A stretch of DNA of 39,094 bases from Thermodesulfobacteriota bacterium. GTDB lineage: Bacteria > Desulfobacterota > Desulfobacteria > Desulfobacterales > JAUWMJ01. Each line of letters begins with the position of its first letter. Position 1 is the stretch's first letter. Position numbers and translations under genes: made by a program. The notes under the pieces are model-generated. The model was not told the origin of the DNA. It did no database searches and saw nothing but the letters and a program-made list of their open reading frames with translations. Where the stretch lies: positions 1 through 39,094 of the forward strand of contig JAXHVO010000089.1 of assembly GCA_034189135.1 (NCBI GenBank), written 5' to 3'. Positions 15,835 through 26,055 of this stretch are shown here, one piece after another.

Positions 15835-17307
15835 ATGTCTTTAAATAAAATGAAATCATACTGGATGGCGGGTGCTTTTTTTGCTCTCGTTTTTTCAGTG
15901 CTGTTGATCATGCGGATGGATTTGCTCGACAAAATCTTTTCCGCTCCGCAAGCTTTACCCATTTCCTCGCCGTCTGTACTCCCTTCAAGTGACACCTGGA
16001 TGAACATTTTTCAAAAGGATAAAAAAATCGGTTTTTCTCATAAAATATTTACTAAGAAGGAAAACGGGTACCTTTTACAGGAGAATGTTTTTATGCGCAT
16101 CAATACCATGGGAATGGTGCAGAATATCAACCTTAAAACCCATGGAGTGCTAAATGATGACTTAAGTCTTTCTTCTTTTGATTTCAAAATCAGTTCCGGT
16201 CGTTTCAACTTCTCAGCCAATGGATCAGTTTCAGGTGATGTGATTCACATTACCACCCAAAGCTCAGGATCGTTTAAGACTTATAATATTCAGCTTAAAA
16301 ACAAGCCTTATATTGCGGCCGGAATTATGGACGCGATCCGGATTGCAGGGATTAAGACGGGGGAAAAATATACCTTTGATGTGTTCGATCCCGCTACGAT
16401 GGGTCAGGAGCCGGTTTTGGTCACTGTGGTTGGGAAAGAAAATGTTGAAGCCATGGGGAGCATGAAAGCAGCCACCAAGTTTCTAATGAATTTTAAAGGA
16501 GCCACCCAGTTTGCCTGGATTGGAGAAGATGGTGAAGTGCTGAAAGAAAAAGGGCTTTTAGGTATCAATCTTGAAAAAACAACCCGTAATGATGCGCTTG
16601 ACAAACTTTCTGTGGAAACAGGAGAAGACCTCACCAAACTGGCTTCAATTGCATCTAACATGATGATCAAAGATGCTAGCGGACTTCAAAAACTTAAACT
16701 GGAAATAAGCGGTATAAAGTATAATGAGGTCAATTTGCAGGGGGAAAGACAAACCCTTACAAATAACATCCTTACCGTGAAAAAAGAATCATTGTTGGGT
16801 CTTCCACCTGCTCTTGAGGTCGATAAATTAGAACCCCTGGAAAAGATTTTTATGCAACCCGAGCCGTTTATCCAGTCTGATCATCGCACCATTATAGATC
16901 AGGCGAAAAAGATCATACAAGATGAAATCGTGCCGCTTAACAAGGCAAAAAAGCTGATTGAATGGGTTTATAAAAATATTGAAAAGCGGCCGGTTTTATC
17001 CGTACCTGATGCGCTTTCCACTCTTGAGAACCGTGTCGGGGATTGCAATGAACATGCTGTGCTTCTGGCGGCACTGGCAAGGGCCTCCGGAATACCAGCA
17101 CGGATTGAGACGGGTCTGGCTTACTTAAATGGCAGGTTTTACTACCACGCATGGAACCTTTTGTACCTTGGTAGATGGATCACTGCCGATTCGGCTTTTG
17201 GCCAGATTCCGGCCGATGTCACCCATATTCGCTTTACCACCGGTTCTTTAAAACAGCTTGATCTAATGGGTATCATCGGCCAAATAAAACTGAAGGTGAT
17301 TGGATAA
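15835..17307 (+). CDS. Membrane-anchored transglutaminase-like protein
   Basis: About 490 residues. An N-terminal membrane anchor (AGAFFALVFSVLLIM) is followed by a long beta-rich region and a C-terminal transglutaminase/cysteine-protease fold. The triad is visible: C404 in RVGDCNEHA, H438 in YYHAWN and D452 in TADSAFG, with the typical ARASGIPARIETGL between. Most of the protein is probably extracytoplasmic. The ATG at 15835 is chosen over 15805 because the earlier codons fall in a repeat; neither has a good ribosome binding site. The stop TAA overlaps the ATG of the ABC ATPase gene by one base, so the three genes 15835-19759 form an operon. Substrate unknown. Confidence 0.85.
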   Translation: MSLNKMKSYWMAGAFFALVFSVLLIMRMDLLDKIFSAPQALPISSPSVLPSSDTWMNIFQKDKKIGFSHKIFTKKENGYLLQENVFMRINTMGMVQNINLKTHGVLNDDLSLSSFDFKISSGRFNFSANGSVSGDVIHITTQSSGSFKTYNIQLKNKPYIAAGIMDAIRIAGIKTGEKYTFDVFDPATMGQEPVLVTVVGKENVEAMGSMKAATKFLMNFKGATQFAWIGEDGEVLKEKGLLGINLEKTTRNDALDKLSVETGEDLTKLASIASNMMIKDASGLQKLKLEISGIKYNEVNLQGERQTLTNNILTVKKESLLGLPPALEVDKLEPLEKIFMQPEPFIQSDHRTIIDQAKKIIQDEIVPLNKAKKLIEWVYKNIEKRPVLSVPDALSTLENRVGDCNEHAVLLAALARASGIPARIETGLAYLNGRFYYHAWNLLYLGRWITADSAFGQIPADVTHIRFTTGSLKQLDLMGIIGQIKLKVIG

Positions 17308-18029
17308 TGATAGAGCTTAAAGACTTGACTAAAAATTATGCTGATTTTCCTGCAGTGGATCATTTGAATCTTTCAATCCAAAAAGGCGAAATATTTGGCT
17401 TTATCGGTCCAAATGGAGCAGGCAAAACAACCACCATAAAAATGATTGGTGGCGTACTTGAGCCCACCAGTGGCAGTGTGATGATTGCCGGAATCGACAT
17501 GAAAAAGCACCCTGAAAAGGCAAAAAGCAAAATCGGTTTTATCCCGGATCGACCGTATCTTTATGAAAAACTCACCGGCATGGAATTTTTAAAATTCGTG
17601 GCTGATTTATACGGAGTTGACGCTGATGTCTTTTTAAAAAAAGCCAGCCAACACCTTAACATGTTTTCACTTCTTGATTGGTCCAACGAGCTCATCGAGT
17701 CCTATTCCCACGGAATGAAACAGAGGCTTATCATGGCTGCTGCACTTTTGCATGATCCTGAAGTTATTATTGTTGATGAGCCGATGGTGGGACTCGATCC
17801 TGTTGCGATTATGATGGTTAAAGACCTTTTTCAAAACCTGGCAAAACAGGGTGTCACCGTTTTTATGTCCACCCATACTTTAAAAATTGCAGAGGACATA
17901 TGTGACCGTATCGGCGTCATTCACAAGGGGCGGTTGATTGCCAAAGGAACCACTGAGGACCTGCAACAGGAAGCACAGGTTTCAAATGCCGATCTGGAAC
18001 AGGTCTTTTTAAACCTGACAACGGATTGA
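17307..18029 (+). CDS. ABC transporter ATP-binding protein
   Basis: 240-residue ATPase subunit. Walker A GPNGAGKT is at 34-41, signature SHGMKQ at 134-139 (a variant of LSGGQ), Walker B VIIVDE at 153-158 with catalytic E158, and the switch His in [10 protein letters not shown]. It most resembles ABC-2 type exporters such as CcmA/NatA. It overlaps the transglutaminase stop by one base and is followed 41 bases later by the permease gene, so it should power that exporter. Confidence 0.93.
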   Translation: MIELKDLTKNYADFPAVDHLNLSIQKGEIFGFIGPNGAGKTTTIKMIGGVLEPTSGSVMIAGIDMKKHPEKAKSKIGFIPDRPYLYEKLTGMEFLKFVADLYGVDADVFLKKASQHLNMFSLLDWSNELIESYSHGMKQRLIMAAALLHDPEVIIVDEPMVGLDPVAIMMVKDLFQNLAKQGVTVFMSTHTLKIAEDICDRIGVIHKGRLIAKGTTEDLQQEAQVSNADLEQVFLNLTTD

Positions 18030-18070
18030 GTGGGTGAGCGGTTTCGCAAAACTCGGGTGATAAACGATTA

Positions 18071-19759
18071 ATGAACGATATTTTAATATTACTAAAGCCA
18101 AGGATTTCGTCAATTAGGAACAGCGGCTTCTCCACAAAAAACAGAGGGCGGTCGATGAAATTCTTGTTGATAGGTATCATCGGTCTGGTTTTCTGGACCG
18201 GTCTTTTCGCCATCTCCCTTCGTGTCCTGTCCTATTTTAAAGGAATCGAGGATATTGGTGATATACTTGCCTTTAAGCTTCTCTCCATGCTGCTGATTAC
18301 TTCTTTTTTTCTTCTTATTTTCAGCAGTATTCTGACATCTCTTTCAAAGCTGTATCTTTCCAGAGATCTTCTCCTGGTGCATTCTCTGCCTGTTTCAAGC
18401 CATAAGATTTTTACTGCACGATGGATTGACAGTACTATAGACAGTTCGTGGATGGTTATCATTTATACGCTGCCAGTTTTCATATCTTATGGTATTGTTT
18501 ACCGGTCTGGGTTTTTTTTCTATTTTGATTTCTTCCTGGTCCTTATGTCCCTGTCTATGACTGCATCTGCATTAAGTACTATTCTGGTCATGTTCGCAGT
18601 TATTGTTGTTCCGGCAAACCGAATGAAAAGCGTTTTTATTTTTATAAGCCTGGCTTTTTTTGTTGTTCTTTATATTGCCATTCGTTTTTTGAAACCCGAG
18701 CTCCTGGTTGACCCTGAAATTTTTGACAGTGTCCTTGTTTATATAACGGCCTTAAAGACACCGTCATCTCCTCTTCTTCCTACCACGTGGGCATTTGACA
18801 GTATTAAAACGGTTCTTTCCGGTTCGGTGGCCGACGGAATATTTCATGCCTTTATTTCCCTAAGTTTTACCGGCACACTTGTATTTACCCTAATCATTGT
18901 GGCAGACGCCATTTACTTTAAAGGGTTTTCAAGAAGCCAGTCCGCCCAGGTACGTCTGATTAAACAAAGTGCCATTGGCTCCCATTTGTTTAAATTTTTA
19001 CCAAGCCAGATCAGAGCACTGGCAGTAAAGGAGATCAAAGCCTTTTTTCGTGACCAGACCCAATGGTCACAGCTTTTTCTTATTGCCGCACTTGTTGTCA
19101 TCTATATTTATAACTTTAACGTACTTCCCATTGAAAAATCGCCCATTAAAACCGTATACCTCCAAAACCTGCTTTCTTTTCTTAACATGGGACTTGCACT
19201 TTTTGTCCTGACAGCAATCACAGCACGTTTTGCTTATCCTGCAGTCAGCTCAGAAAAAAATGCGTTCTGGATTATAAAATCATCCCCGGGCACCCTTAAA
19301 AAGTTTCTCTGGGTAAAGTTTTTTATCTACTACTGTCCTCTTCTTATTCTGGCTGAAATACTTATTATTTTCACCAATATTCTGCTTAATGTCACCCATT
19401 TTATGATGGTTCTTTCAATTGTCACTGTTTATTTTCTTGTCCCCGGAATTGTGGCAATGGGAATAGGCATAGGTGCCGCATACCCTGACTTTAAGGCAGA
19501 AAACCCAACCCAGACGGTCACAAGTTTTGGCGGATTTGTCTTTATGATACTCTGTGCCTGCTATATCGGAATGGTTATTGTTATTGAAGCCGGTCCGGTT
19601 TATAGCATTTTCATGGCGCAAATCAACAGGCAAACTCTAAATATGTTGAACTGGTTATGGATAATCGTGTCGTTTACCATCGCCTTTGCACTAAGCATTC
19701 TGGCCATTATTCTTCCCATGAATTTTGGAGAAAAAAAATTGTCTCAGCGATCAACCTGA
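18071..19759 (+). CDS. ABC-2 type transporter permease
   Basis: 562-residue integral membrane protein with roughly twelve hydrophobic segments, for example FLLIGIIGLVFWTGLFAISL near the N-terminus and LNWLWIIVSFTIAFALSILA near the C-terminus. A central cytoplasmic region (SQIRALAVKEIKAFFRDQTQW) is typical of large ABC-2 exporter permeases and would contact the ATPase. ATG at 18071. Last gene of the transglutaminase-ATPase-permease operon. Cargo cannot be named from sequence. Confidence 0.85.
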   Translation: MNDILILLKPRISSIRNSGFSTKNRGRSMKFLLIGIIGLVFWTGLFAISLRVLSYFKGIEDIGDILAFKLLSMLLITSFFLLIFSSILTSLSKLYLSRDLLLVHSLPVSSHKIFTARWIDSTIDSSWMVIIYTLPVFISYGIVYRSGFFFYFDFFLVLMSLSMTASALSTILVMFAVIVVPANRMKSVFIFISLAFFVVLYIAIRFLKPELLVDPEIFDSVLVYITALKTPSSPLLPTTWAFDSIKTVLSGSVADGIFHAFISLSFTGTLVFTLIIVADAIYFKGFSRSQSAQVRLIKQSAIGSHLFKFLPSQIRALAVKEIKAFFRDQTQWSQLFLIAALVVIYIYNFNVLPIEKSPIKTVYLQNLLSFLNMGLALFVLTAITARFAYPAVSSEKNAFWIIKSSPGTLKKFLWVKFFIYYCPLLILAEILIIFTNILLNVTHFMMVLSIVTVYFLVPGIVAMGIGIGAAYPDFKAENPTQTVTSFGGFVFMILCACYIGMVIVIEAGPVYSIFMAQINRQTLNMLNWLWIIVSFTIAFALSILAIILPMNFGEKKLSQRST

Positions 19760-19763
19760 CATG

Positions 19764-19940
19764 TTAATTTTCTACTTGGACATCCACCTTGATGCAAAAA
19801 CGTTTTACTGCATTATCAGCGTGTATCCGTCGTATTTCTGCCGGTATAGCGTCAAGACTTTGACATAAAGTAATACTTAATACCCGTGGCTTTTCCCTTT
19901 CCCTATCTTTAGAAATGATCATAGTTGGATATTGTCTCAT
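19764..19940 (-). CDS. Possible small hypothetical protein
   Basis: A 58-codon frame in the 250-base gap between the permease gene and the hybrid kinase, on the opposite strand. The product would be basic and soluble (MRQYPTMIISKDREREKPRV at the start, FCIKVDVQVEN at the end). A second ATG lies at 19922. No convincing ribosome binding site precedes either start and I recognise no family, so it may be a gene remnant or chance. Confidence 0.28.
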   Translation of the reverse strand: MRQYPTMIISKDREREKPRVLSITLCQSLDAIPAEIRRIHADNAVKRFCIKVDVQVEN

Positions 19941-20054
19941 ATCTTATCGAATAAATTGAAAATAATATAATTACACTTTCCCATTAACTAAGACATTGGG
20001 ATTGGCATGTTTGTTGCTTTTTATGGTAACGTTTTGGAATTAAAAAATACCCAT

Positions 20055-23000
20055 ATGAAAATAAAAGGAAGTCTGGCATACTACATAATTGGGCTGATTT
20101 TTCTGGTGACCTTGAGTACGACATCGTTATCATACTATGCCAGTACGTTTTCTTTAAAAACCGCAGTAGAAAAACAGGAAGCCGTTTTTGCCAAAAGCAC
20201 CGAAACCATGATCAAGGCAATAATGAAAGAAGAAACAGACAGACTGTCCGACGTGTCAATGGCCTTGAAAGAACACATTGAACTTAGAAACGCACTTATC
20301 TACTATTATACCAATGAAGATATCAAGCCTCTAAAAAAAATAATGCATACCATAGCCCATGATCTGAAAATAGGTATGCTCTGGATAACAGCTGCGGATA
20401 AGAAAGTCATTTGTCAAACTCATTCTAACAAACAGGGAGACATAAAGGATATCGCGCCGGTAAATAATGCGCTGGCCGGCAAAAGCAGTACCTACCTGTC
20501 AAAATGCAGTCTAGGGTGGGGTATCAGAACCTATGGGCCAATAACATGGTACGGTGAAGCAATCGGTACGATTATGGCTGGAACCTGGATCAACCATGCG
20601 TTTGCCCAAAAAATTGCCCGTGAAATCAATACCGGCATTTTATTGGCCATGTCGAATAATGTAATGGCCAGCTCTATCTCTGATGGAAAGAGAGCCCGCA
20701 TTGATCCCGCTACCATGGAAAACTGTATCAAGAAGAGAAAGCTGATTCGTCAAAACCATACAGCGGAATTAAAGGCTCTCTTTTATACTCCCATACAGAT
20801 TATTGACCAAACCATTTGCGTCATAGTCGAAATGGACACCAGCCTGACACAAAAATTGCTCAACCAAAACCGAAAAAATATTTTTTATGCGGTTTTGCTT
20901 ATTCTGCTGATATTTTTACCCCTGGGGAGCTGGCTGGCATTTTATTTGATTAAGCCGTTAAAAAAGCTGCAAACAAAGGCTCAGTCCACAGTGAAGGAAC
21001 TTTCAGGCTATGTGTTGAAAACTGATAAAGGAAATGAAATACAAAATCTGGTTTTGGCTTTTAATGTGATGACGGACACAGTTAGAGATCATCTTGACAG
21101 CCGCAAAAAAGTAGAAATGCGTCTTAAAGAGTCGTTGGACTCTCTAAGCAAGTCGGAAACTCGATTTAGAGACATTGCGGAAAGTATGTCTGACTGCGTC
21201 TGGGAGATGAATAAAAATGGTGTATGTACTTATATCTCGAGAAAGGTGGAAGAGCTTTTGGGCTACAGTGCCAAAGAGGTGATTGGTAAAACGCCTCTTG
21301 ATTTCATGCGCCCTGATGAAAGGGAAAGAGCCGGGGCGATCTACCGGGAGGTTGCTAAACAAAAAAAACCGATACGCGATTTAGAAAACTGGAATGTTAC
21401 CAAAGACGGTCAGCAGGTTTGTCTTTTGACCAACGGAATTCCGCTACTTGATGAAAAAGGTGGGCTGATCGGTTATCGAGGCGTTGATTCCGATATTACC
21501 GAACGTAAACAGGCTGAAGAACAGCTTTCTGAAACCAACCGTCAGCTAGAGTACGCCATTGAACAAGCCAATGAGATGGCTTTATTGGCAGAGACTGCCA
21601 GTATGGCCAAAAGCGAGTTTTTGGCCAACATGAGCCATGAGATCCGAACGCCCATGAATTCCGTAATCGGTTTTTCAGACATGTTGCTTGATACTGATCT
21701 TGATGAAGAACAGAGCGATTATGTGGCCACCGTTAAAAGAAGCGGTGAGTCTTTGCTTTCATTGATTAACGATATTCTCGATTTTTCCAAAATCGAATCC
21801 GGTCAGCTCGATTTTGAAGAAATCGAATTTGATCCTGAACTCCTTGTCTATGATATTTGTGAGTTAATCCGCCCCAAGATTAAATCAAAACCCATTGAGG
21901 TTTTGTGCCGTATCGACGATAATATTCCGTCAATGGTGCAAGGCGACCCAACACGGTACAGGCAGGTCATTACCAATCTGATGGGGAATGCGCCCAAATT
22001 TACCGAATCCGGAGAAATCGAACTCTCCCTTGGAGTAGATAAAGAAACTGGAGACAGGGTTTTGCTTCACGCTAAAATACGCGACACTGGAGTGGGTATC
22101 CCCCAAGACAAATTGACAAGCATTTTTGAGCCTTTCCAGCAGGCAGACGGTTCAACAACCAGAAAATACGGCGGTACAGGCCTGGGTCTTTCCATATGCA
22201 AGAGAATATCTAAACTAATGGACGGTGATGTCTGGGCCCAAAGCCCTTCACCCAACCACACTACCTCCCAACCACTCAGCCAATTCCCGGGAAGTGTTTT
22301 CCACTTTACTGCCTGGCTAAAAAAAGCTGAAAAAGTAGTGGTAAAAAAAGGCGCTCCAGTTACCCTTGCCGGTAAAAAGGCTCTCATTGTTGATGACAAT
22401 CAGAGAAACCTGGAAATTTTAACCTATACTTTAAAATCCGTCAAAATGGATGTGATTGCCCTTTCCCATGGGAAACAAGTCCTGCCTGCCCTTCAAGCGG
22501 CCATGGAAACCAAAAAACCCTTTGACTTTTGCATTTCAGATGTCCAGATGCCGGAAATGGATGGATATGAAGTGGCAAGAAAAATTCGAAATTATGAAGA
22601 CCGGGTTGCGGCCGACAATCCGCAACATGCGACGCACATCTTCCTGCTTGCCCTTTCTTCTTTGATGCAACGGGATGCTAAAAAATGCGAAAATGCAGGA
22701 TTTGACGGCTTTTTAGCCAAACCGGTTCGCAGAAAAAAGCTGGTAAAGATGATTCAGCAGCTGTTGGTAGCTAAGCCTGCCACTGGGAAAAAACCGGCCA
22801 AAAGGAAAATAGTCACCCGGCACTCCATTAAAGAAGATGCAAAACACTCGGTAAGCATTCTACTGGTCGAAGACAATCCGGTCAATCAAAAGCTTGCAAC
22901 GATGATGTTAATAAAGGCCGGCTACCAGGTTGAAGTGGCCCATAACGGTAAAATGGCTTTGGAAAAATACACAGACTCTCCCGATGATTTCGATCTTATA

Positions 23001-23288
23001 TTCATGGATATCCAAATGCCGGAAATGGACGGTTTGGAAGCAACAGGCAAAATCAGAAAATGGGAGGAAGAGCTTATCGCTCATCGCTCACAGCTCACAG
23101 CACAAGATGAAAAACCCGCCATCCTCCACTCGCAACCCGCCGCTCGTGTTCCAATCGTGGCCATGACCGCCAACGCGATGAAAGGTGACCGGGAGATGTG
23201 CCTTGAAGCAGGTATGGATGACTATATCCCCAAACCGATAAAAAGAGAGCTTGTTTTTAAAGCAATTGGGAAATGGGTATTCGCATAA
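20055..23288 (+). CDS. Cache-HAMP-PAS hybrid histidine kinase with two receivers
   Basis: About 1077 residues, membrane-bound sensor kinase. Transmembrane helix 1 (about 3-30), a periplasmic Cache-like sensor to about 270, helix 2 (about 270-299), HAMP, PAS (about 366-490), HisKA with H528 in NMSHEIRTP, and HATPase with F-box [11 protein letters not shown] and G2 [11 protein letters not shown]. Receiver 1 has phospho-Asp 829 ([10 protein letters not shown]) and receiver 2 has Asp 985 ([10 protein letters not shown]). No HPt domain is present, so onward transfer needs a separate protein. Two loops, about 729-745 and 1006-1031, carry low-complexity insertions resembling translated intergenic repeats. 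The ATG at 20055 fits the membrane topology; an in-frame ATG at 20007 would add 16 residues. Confidence 0.9.
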   Translation: MKIKGSLAYYIIGLIFLVTLSTTSLSYYASTFSLKTAVEKQEAVFAKSTETMIKAIMKEETDRLSDVSMALKEHIELRNALIYYYTNEDIKPLKKIMHTIAHDLKIGMLWITAADKKVICQTHSNKQGDIKDIAPVNNALAGKSSTYLSKCSLGWGIRTYGPITWYGEAIGTIMAGTWINHAFAQKIAREINTGILLAMSNNVMASSISDGKRARIDPATMENCIKKRKLIRQNHTAELKALFYTPIQIIDQTICVIVEMDTSLTQKLLNQNRKNIFYAVLLILLIFLPLGSWLAFYLIKPLKKLQTKAQSTVKELSGYVLKTDKGNEIQNLVLAFNVMTDTVRDHLDSRKKVEMRLKESLDSLSKSETRFRDIAESMSDCVWEMNKNGVCTYISRKVEELLGYSAKEVIGKTPLDFMRPDERERAGAIYREVAKQKKPIRDLENWNVTKDGQQVCLLTNGIPLLDEKGGLIGYRGVDSDITERKQAEEQLSETNRQLEYAIEQANEMALLAETASMAKSEFLANMSHEIRTPMNSVIGFSDMLLDTDLDEEQSDYVATVKRSGESLLSLINDILDFSKIESGQLDFEEIEFDPELLVYDICELIRPKIKSKPIEVLCRIDDNIPSMVQGDPTRYRQVITNLMGNAPKFTESGEIELSLGVDKETGDRVLLHAKIRDTGVGIPQDKLTSIFEPFQQADGSTTRKYGGTGLGLSICKRISKLMDGDVWAQSPSPNHTTSQPLSQFPGSVFHFTAWLKKAEKVVVKKGAPVTLAGKKALIVDDNQRNLEILTYTLKSVKMDVIALSHGKQVLPALQAAMETKKPFDFCISDVQMPEMDGYEVARKIRNYEDRVAADNPQHATHIFLLALSSLMQRDAKKCENAGFDGFLAKPVRRKKLVKMIQQLLVAKPATGKKPAKRKIVTRHSIKEDAKHSVSILLVEDNPVNQKLATMMLIKAGYQVEVAHNGKMALEKYTDSPDDFDLIFMDIQMPEMDGLEATGKIRKWEEELIAHRSQLTAQDEKPAILHSQPAARVPIVAMTANAMKGDREMCLEAGMDDYIPKPIKRELVFKAIGKWVFA

Positions 23289-23358
23289 TGGCTATACAGA
23301 ACCAAATCAATACCATTGTATTTCGAATTTATAACCAACTTCAAAGGATAAATATCAA

Positions 23359-24300
23359 ATGTCAGGTATCAACTTTCCCATACTGATCGCAGAAGATGAT
23401 GCAGTCACCCGGATGCTTTTACAAAAGACCCTTATAAAGGAGGGCCACGAAGTTGTTTCCGTGGAAAACGGGCGGAAAGCCTTTGACCTGTTTGAAAAAA
23501 GCTTTTTTCCCATTGTTCTGACGGACTGGATGATGCCCGAGATGGACGGGCTGGAGCTGTGCCGAGTCATCCGGCAAAAGGAAAATCCGGGATATGTTTT
23601 TATTGTTCTTCTTACTGCGCAAGATTCCCAGGACGACATTATCACCGGGCTTAAAGCCGGAGCAGATGAGTATTTAACCAAACCTTTCAACCGTGCTGAA
23701 CTGATTGCCCGACTGAACACCGGAAGGCGTTTTTTAGAACAGGAAAGAGCTCTGAGAAAGGCAAATGAAGAGATCAGAATTTTATCTATAACCGATCCTC
23801 TAACCGGTTGTTCCAACCGCGGATGCCTGAATACGAGACTTCCCCAGGAGATTCAAAGAGCAGCGAGATACCACCGTCCCCTTTCTATTGTCATGTGTGA
23901 CATTGATCATTTTAAGAAAGTGAACGATACATACGGTCATCAACCAGGAGATATGGTATTAAAAGAATTTTCCAGGCGCATAAATAAATCCATTAGGGAC
24001 AAAGTTGACATGCTGGCTAGGTACGGAGGTGAAGAGTTTCTGGTTACACTTCCCGAAACCGGTTTGGATGGCGCTTTAAATTTGGCGGAAAGACTTCGCA
24101 GGGTTATTTCTGAAAAAAAATTCGCTATCGGTACAAAAAAAATCAAAATTACCGCCAGTTTTGGCGTCGCAGGATTTGACTCGGTGAATGCCGATAATCA
24201 AATTTCGTTTGACACCTTAATAAACCTTGCAGATAAGTATCTTTACCAGGCAAAATCCGAAGGAAGAAACAGGGTGGTCGGAGGCGGGCTGAACGCTTAG
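23359..24300 (+). CDS. Response regulator with GGDEF output (diguanylate cyclase)
   Basis: 313 residues. The receiver (1-120) has D56 in TDWMMPEMDG and an acidic pair EDD near 13-15. A short helical linker leads to a GGDEF domain that condenses two GTP into cyclic-di-GMP. The active-site motif is GGEEF, which is functional in known cyclases, with CDIDHFKKVND for metal and substrate binding. The inhibitory I-site position reads RDKVD instead of RxxD, so product inhibition is probably weak or absent. AAAGGATAA precedes the ATG. It lies 70 bases after the hybrid kinase and is its most likely partner. The PilZ protein at 9427-9867 is a possible downstream receptor. Confidence 0.93.
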   Translation: MSGINFPILIAEDDAVTRMLLQKTLIKEGHEVVSVENGRKAFDLFEKSFFPIVLTDWMMPEMDGLELCRVIRQKENPGYVFIVLLTAQDSQDDIITGLKAGADEYLTKPFNRAELIARLNTGRRFLEQERALRKANEEIRILSITDPLTGCSNRGCLNTRLPQEIQRAARYHRPLSIVMCDIDHFKKVNDTYGHQPGDMVLKEFSRRINKSIRDKVDMLARYGGEEFLVTLPETGLDGALNLAERLRRVISEKKFAIGTKKIKITASFGVAGFDSVNADNQISFDTLINLADKYLYQAKSEGRNRVVGGGLNA

Positions 24301-24352
24301 CTTGTCACGTTAAGCCATTCAACCACTTAATGAATCATTGGGGGATTTTTCA

Positions 24353-25900
24353 GTGAAAGAAAAAATGCTGGTGGTGGATAATCACCGGATGATGAAAACG
24401 TTTATGGCCGCTTTGCTTGAAAAAGAAGGCTTTGAAGTTCAAACGGCACAAGACGGTATATCCGCAATAGATGTTTTAAAAACATTCTATCCGGATGTCA
24501 TCTTTATTGATCTGATCATTCCTAATATTAGCGGAGAAAAGCTTTGCAAGATTGTCCGCAGCATGCCGCAGGTGAAAGATGCCTTCGTTGTTATCCTTTC
24601 ATCCGTAGCTGCCGAGGGTAAGTTCGATTTTACGGAATTTGGTGCTGATGCATGCATTGCCAAGGGACCGATTGATAAAATGTCGGCCCATGTCCTTACC
24701 CTACTTGAGAAATGGAAAAAGGGAGATCTAAGCGAGTTTGCCCATAAAGTAATTGGTGTTGAAGATATTCATAAAAGAGAGGTGGTAAAAGAGCTCCTTT
24801 CCACCAGGAATCATCTTCAAGTTATCATAGAAAATAAGATCGAAGGAATTCTTGAACTGACAGCGGACGGAAAAATTATTTATGCAAACCCGGTTGCGAT
24901 TTCCCTATCAGGTATTAAAGAAGAAAAACTCCTCGGCAGCTATTTTACAGATCTTTTTGGAGAGAATCATTTAAAAGGAGTCAAAGACCTGTTTGTGCCT
25001 GCCGCTGACCCGATAAATGCAATATCCGACAATTTGTCGGTTGCTATTAACGGCAGGAAAGTTTTGCTGAACATAATTCCGATTAAAGACCAAGGCGGAA
25101 ATTCTTTTATTGTAATTCTGAATGCGGCAAGCGAACGGAAACAAGCTCAACAAAGGCTCTACCTGTCGGAGAAACAGTGCGGGCGGCTGGTGGAAATTTC
25201 GCCCCACACCATTCTTTTGCACCACAAAGGTAAACTTCAGTATGTCAATTCGGCCGGGGTGAAACTCTTTGGTGCTTCAGGCTCGCAGGAGATGATTGGT
25301 CGACCTTATGCAGATTTGGTTCACCCGGACGATCGGGCAGGGTTTAAAAAACATATGAGAAGGTTGGTTAAAGAGAGGCAGGTCACCCCTTTCAGGGAAC
25401 ACAGATTAATCACCTTAAACGACCGGGTGATAAACGTCGAGTCCACCGATACAGCTTTCAAAGAACAGAACAAAATCATGATCCAAACGGTTATTCATGA
25501 CATCACCGAGCGCAAGAAGGCAGAGACCGCATTAACCGAAAGTGAACGGCGCTATCGCAACCTGATGGATATGATACCGGATGCCGTGGTGGTGTGGGCA
25601 GATGAAAGAATTGTGTTTGCAAACCCGGCTGCAGTGAAAATGATTGGGGCAACCGGTCCTGACAAGCTTATGGGGAAATCATACTGGAAAATTGTCCATC
25701 CGGATTATCACGCGGTGAGTAGAAAGCGGATGGATCTTCTCCACCAGGATGAACAAATTTTGCCGGTGGAAGTAAAATTTATCAGGCTTGACGGCAAGAC
25801 AGTAATTTGTGAGTGTACAGGAAAATCTATTACTTTCAATGGCTGGCCGGCCCTTCTTGAAGTCTGGCACGAAAAAGCCAACCTCGACAAATCTGGATAA
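24353..25900 (+). CDS. REC-PAS protein, truncated remains of a histidine kinase
   Basis: 515 residues: a degenerate receiver (about 1-120; D at VIFIDLIIPN present, the usual Lys motif reading IAKGPID), then three PAS domains (about 155-265, 270-390 and 395-510), the middle one followed by the typical ITERKKAE helix. There is no output domain. Start GTG at 24353 has GGGGGA seven bases upstream; the TTG at 24338 would overlap that site. The frame ends in TAA, but the following 46 codons still encode a recognisable HisKA H-box with stops, so this is a kinase that lost its catalytic half. Whether the truncated protein still works as a PAS sensor is unknown. Confidence 0.8.
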   Translation: MKEKMLVVDNHRMMKTFMAALLEKEGFEVQTAQDGISAIDVLKTFYPDVIFIDLIIPNISGEKLCKIVRSMPQVKDAFVVILSSVAAEGKFDFTEFGADACIAKGPIDKMSAHVLTLLEKWKKGDLSEFAHKVIGVEDIHKREVVKELLSTRNHLQVIIENKIEGILELTADGKIIYANPVAISLSGIKEEKLLGSYFTDLFGENHLKGVKDLFVPAADPINAISDNLSVAINGRKVLLNIIPIKDQGGNSFIVILNAASERKQAQQRLYLSEKQCGRLVEISPHTILLHHKGKLQYVNSAGVKLFGASGSQEMIGRPYADLVHPDDRAGFKKHMRRLVKERQVTPFREHRLITLNDRVINVESTDTAFKEQNKIMIQTVIHDITERKKAETALTESERRYRNLMDMIPDAVVVWADERIVFANPAAVKMIGATGPDKLMGKSYWKIVHPDYHAVSRKRMDLLHQDEQILPVEVKFIRLDGKTVICECTGKSITFNGWPALLEVWHEKANLDKSG

Positions 25901-26041
25901 AAGGTCAGGCTCGCCTCACATCTCCTTAAGTCCCGAAAGATATAGACCATCGACACGCTGGATAGAGGGGCTGCCTGGAATTTTAACAACCTATTCATGG
26001 GAATCGAGGGACACGCCTTGCGACAATTGCTCAAATGCTAA
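25901..26041 (+). pseudogene. HisKA remnant in frame with the REC-PAS gene
   Basis: Reading on past the TAA at 25898-25900 in the same frame gives LLKSRKI, TAG, then TIDTLDRGAAWNFNNLFMGI, EGHALRQLLKC and TAA. This lines up with the common kinase H-box pattern KMEAIGTLAGGIAHDFNNLL plus MGIQGHA, with the phospho-accepting His replaced by Trp. Two in-frame stops and the absence of any ATPase domain before the convergent MFS gene show the kinase half is dead and mostly deleted. Confidence 0.7.
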
Positions 26042-26055
26042 ACGAAAATTGCTTT

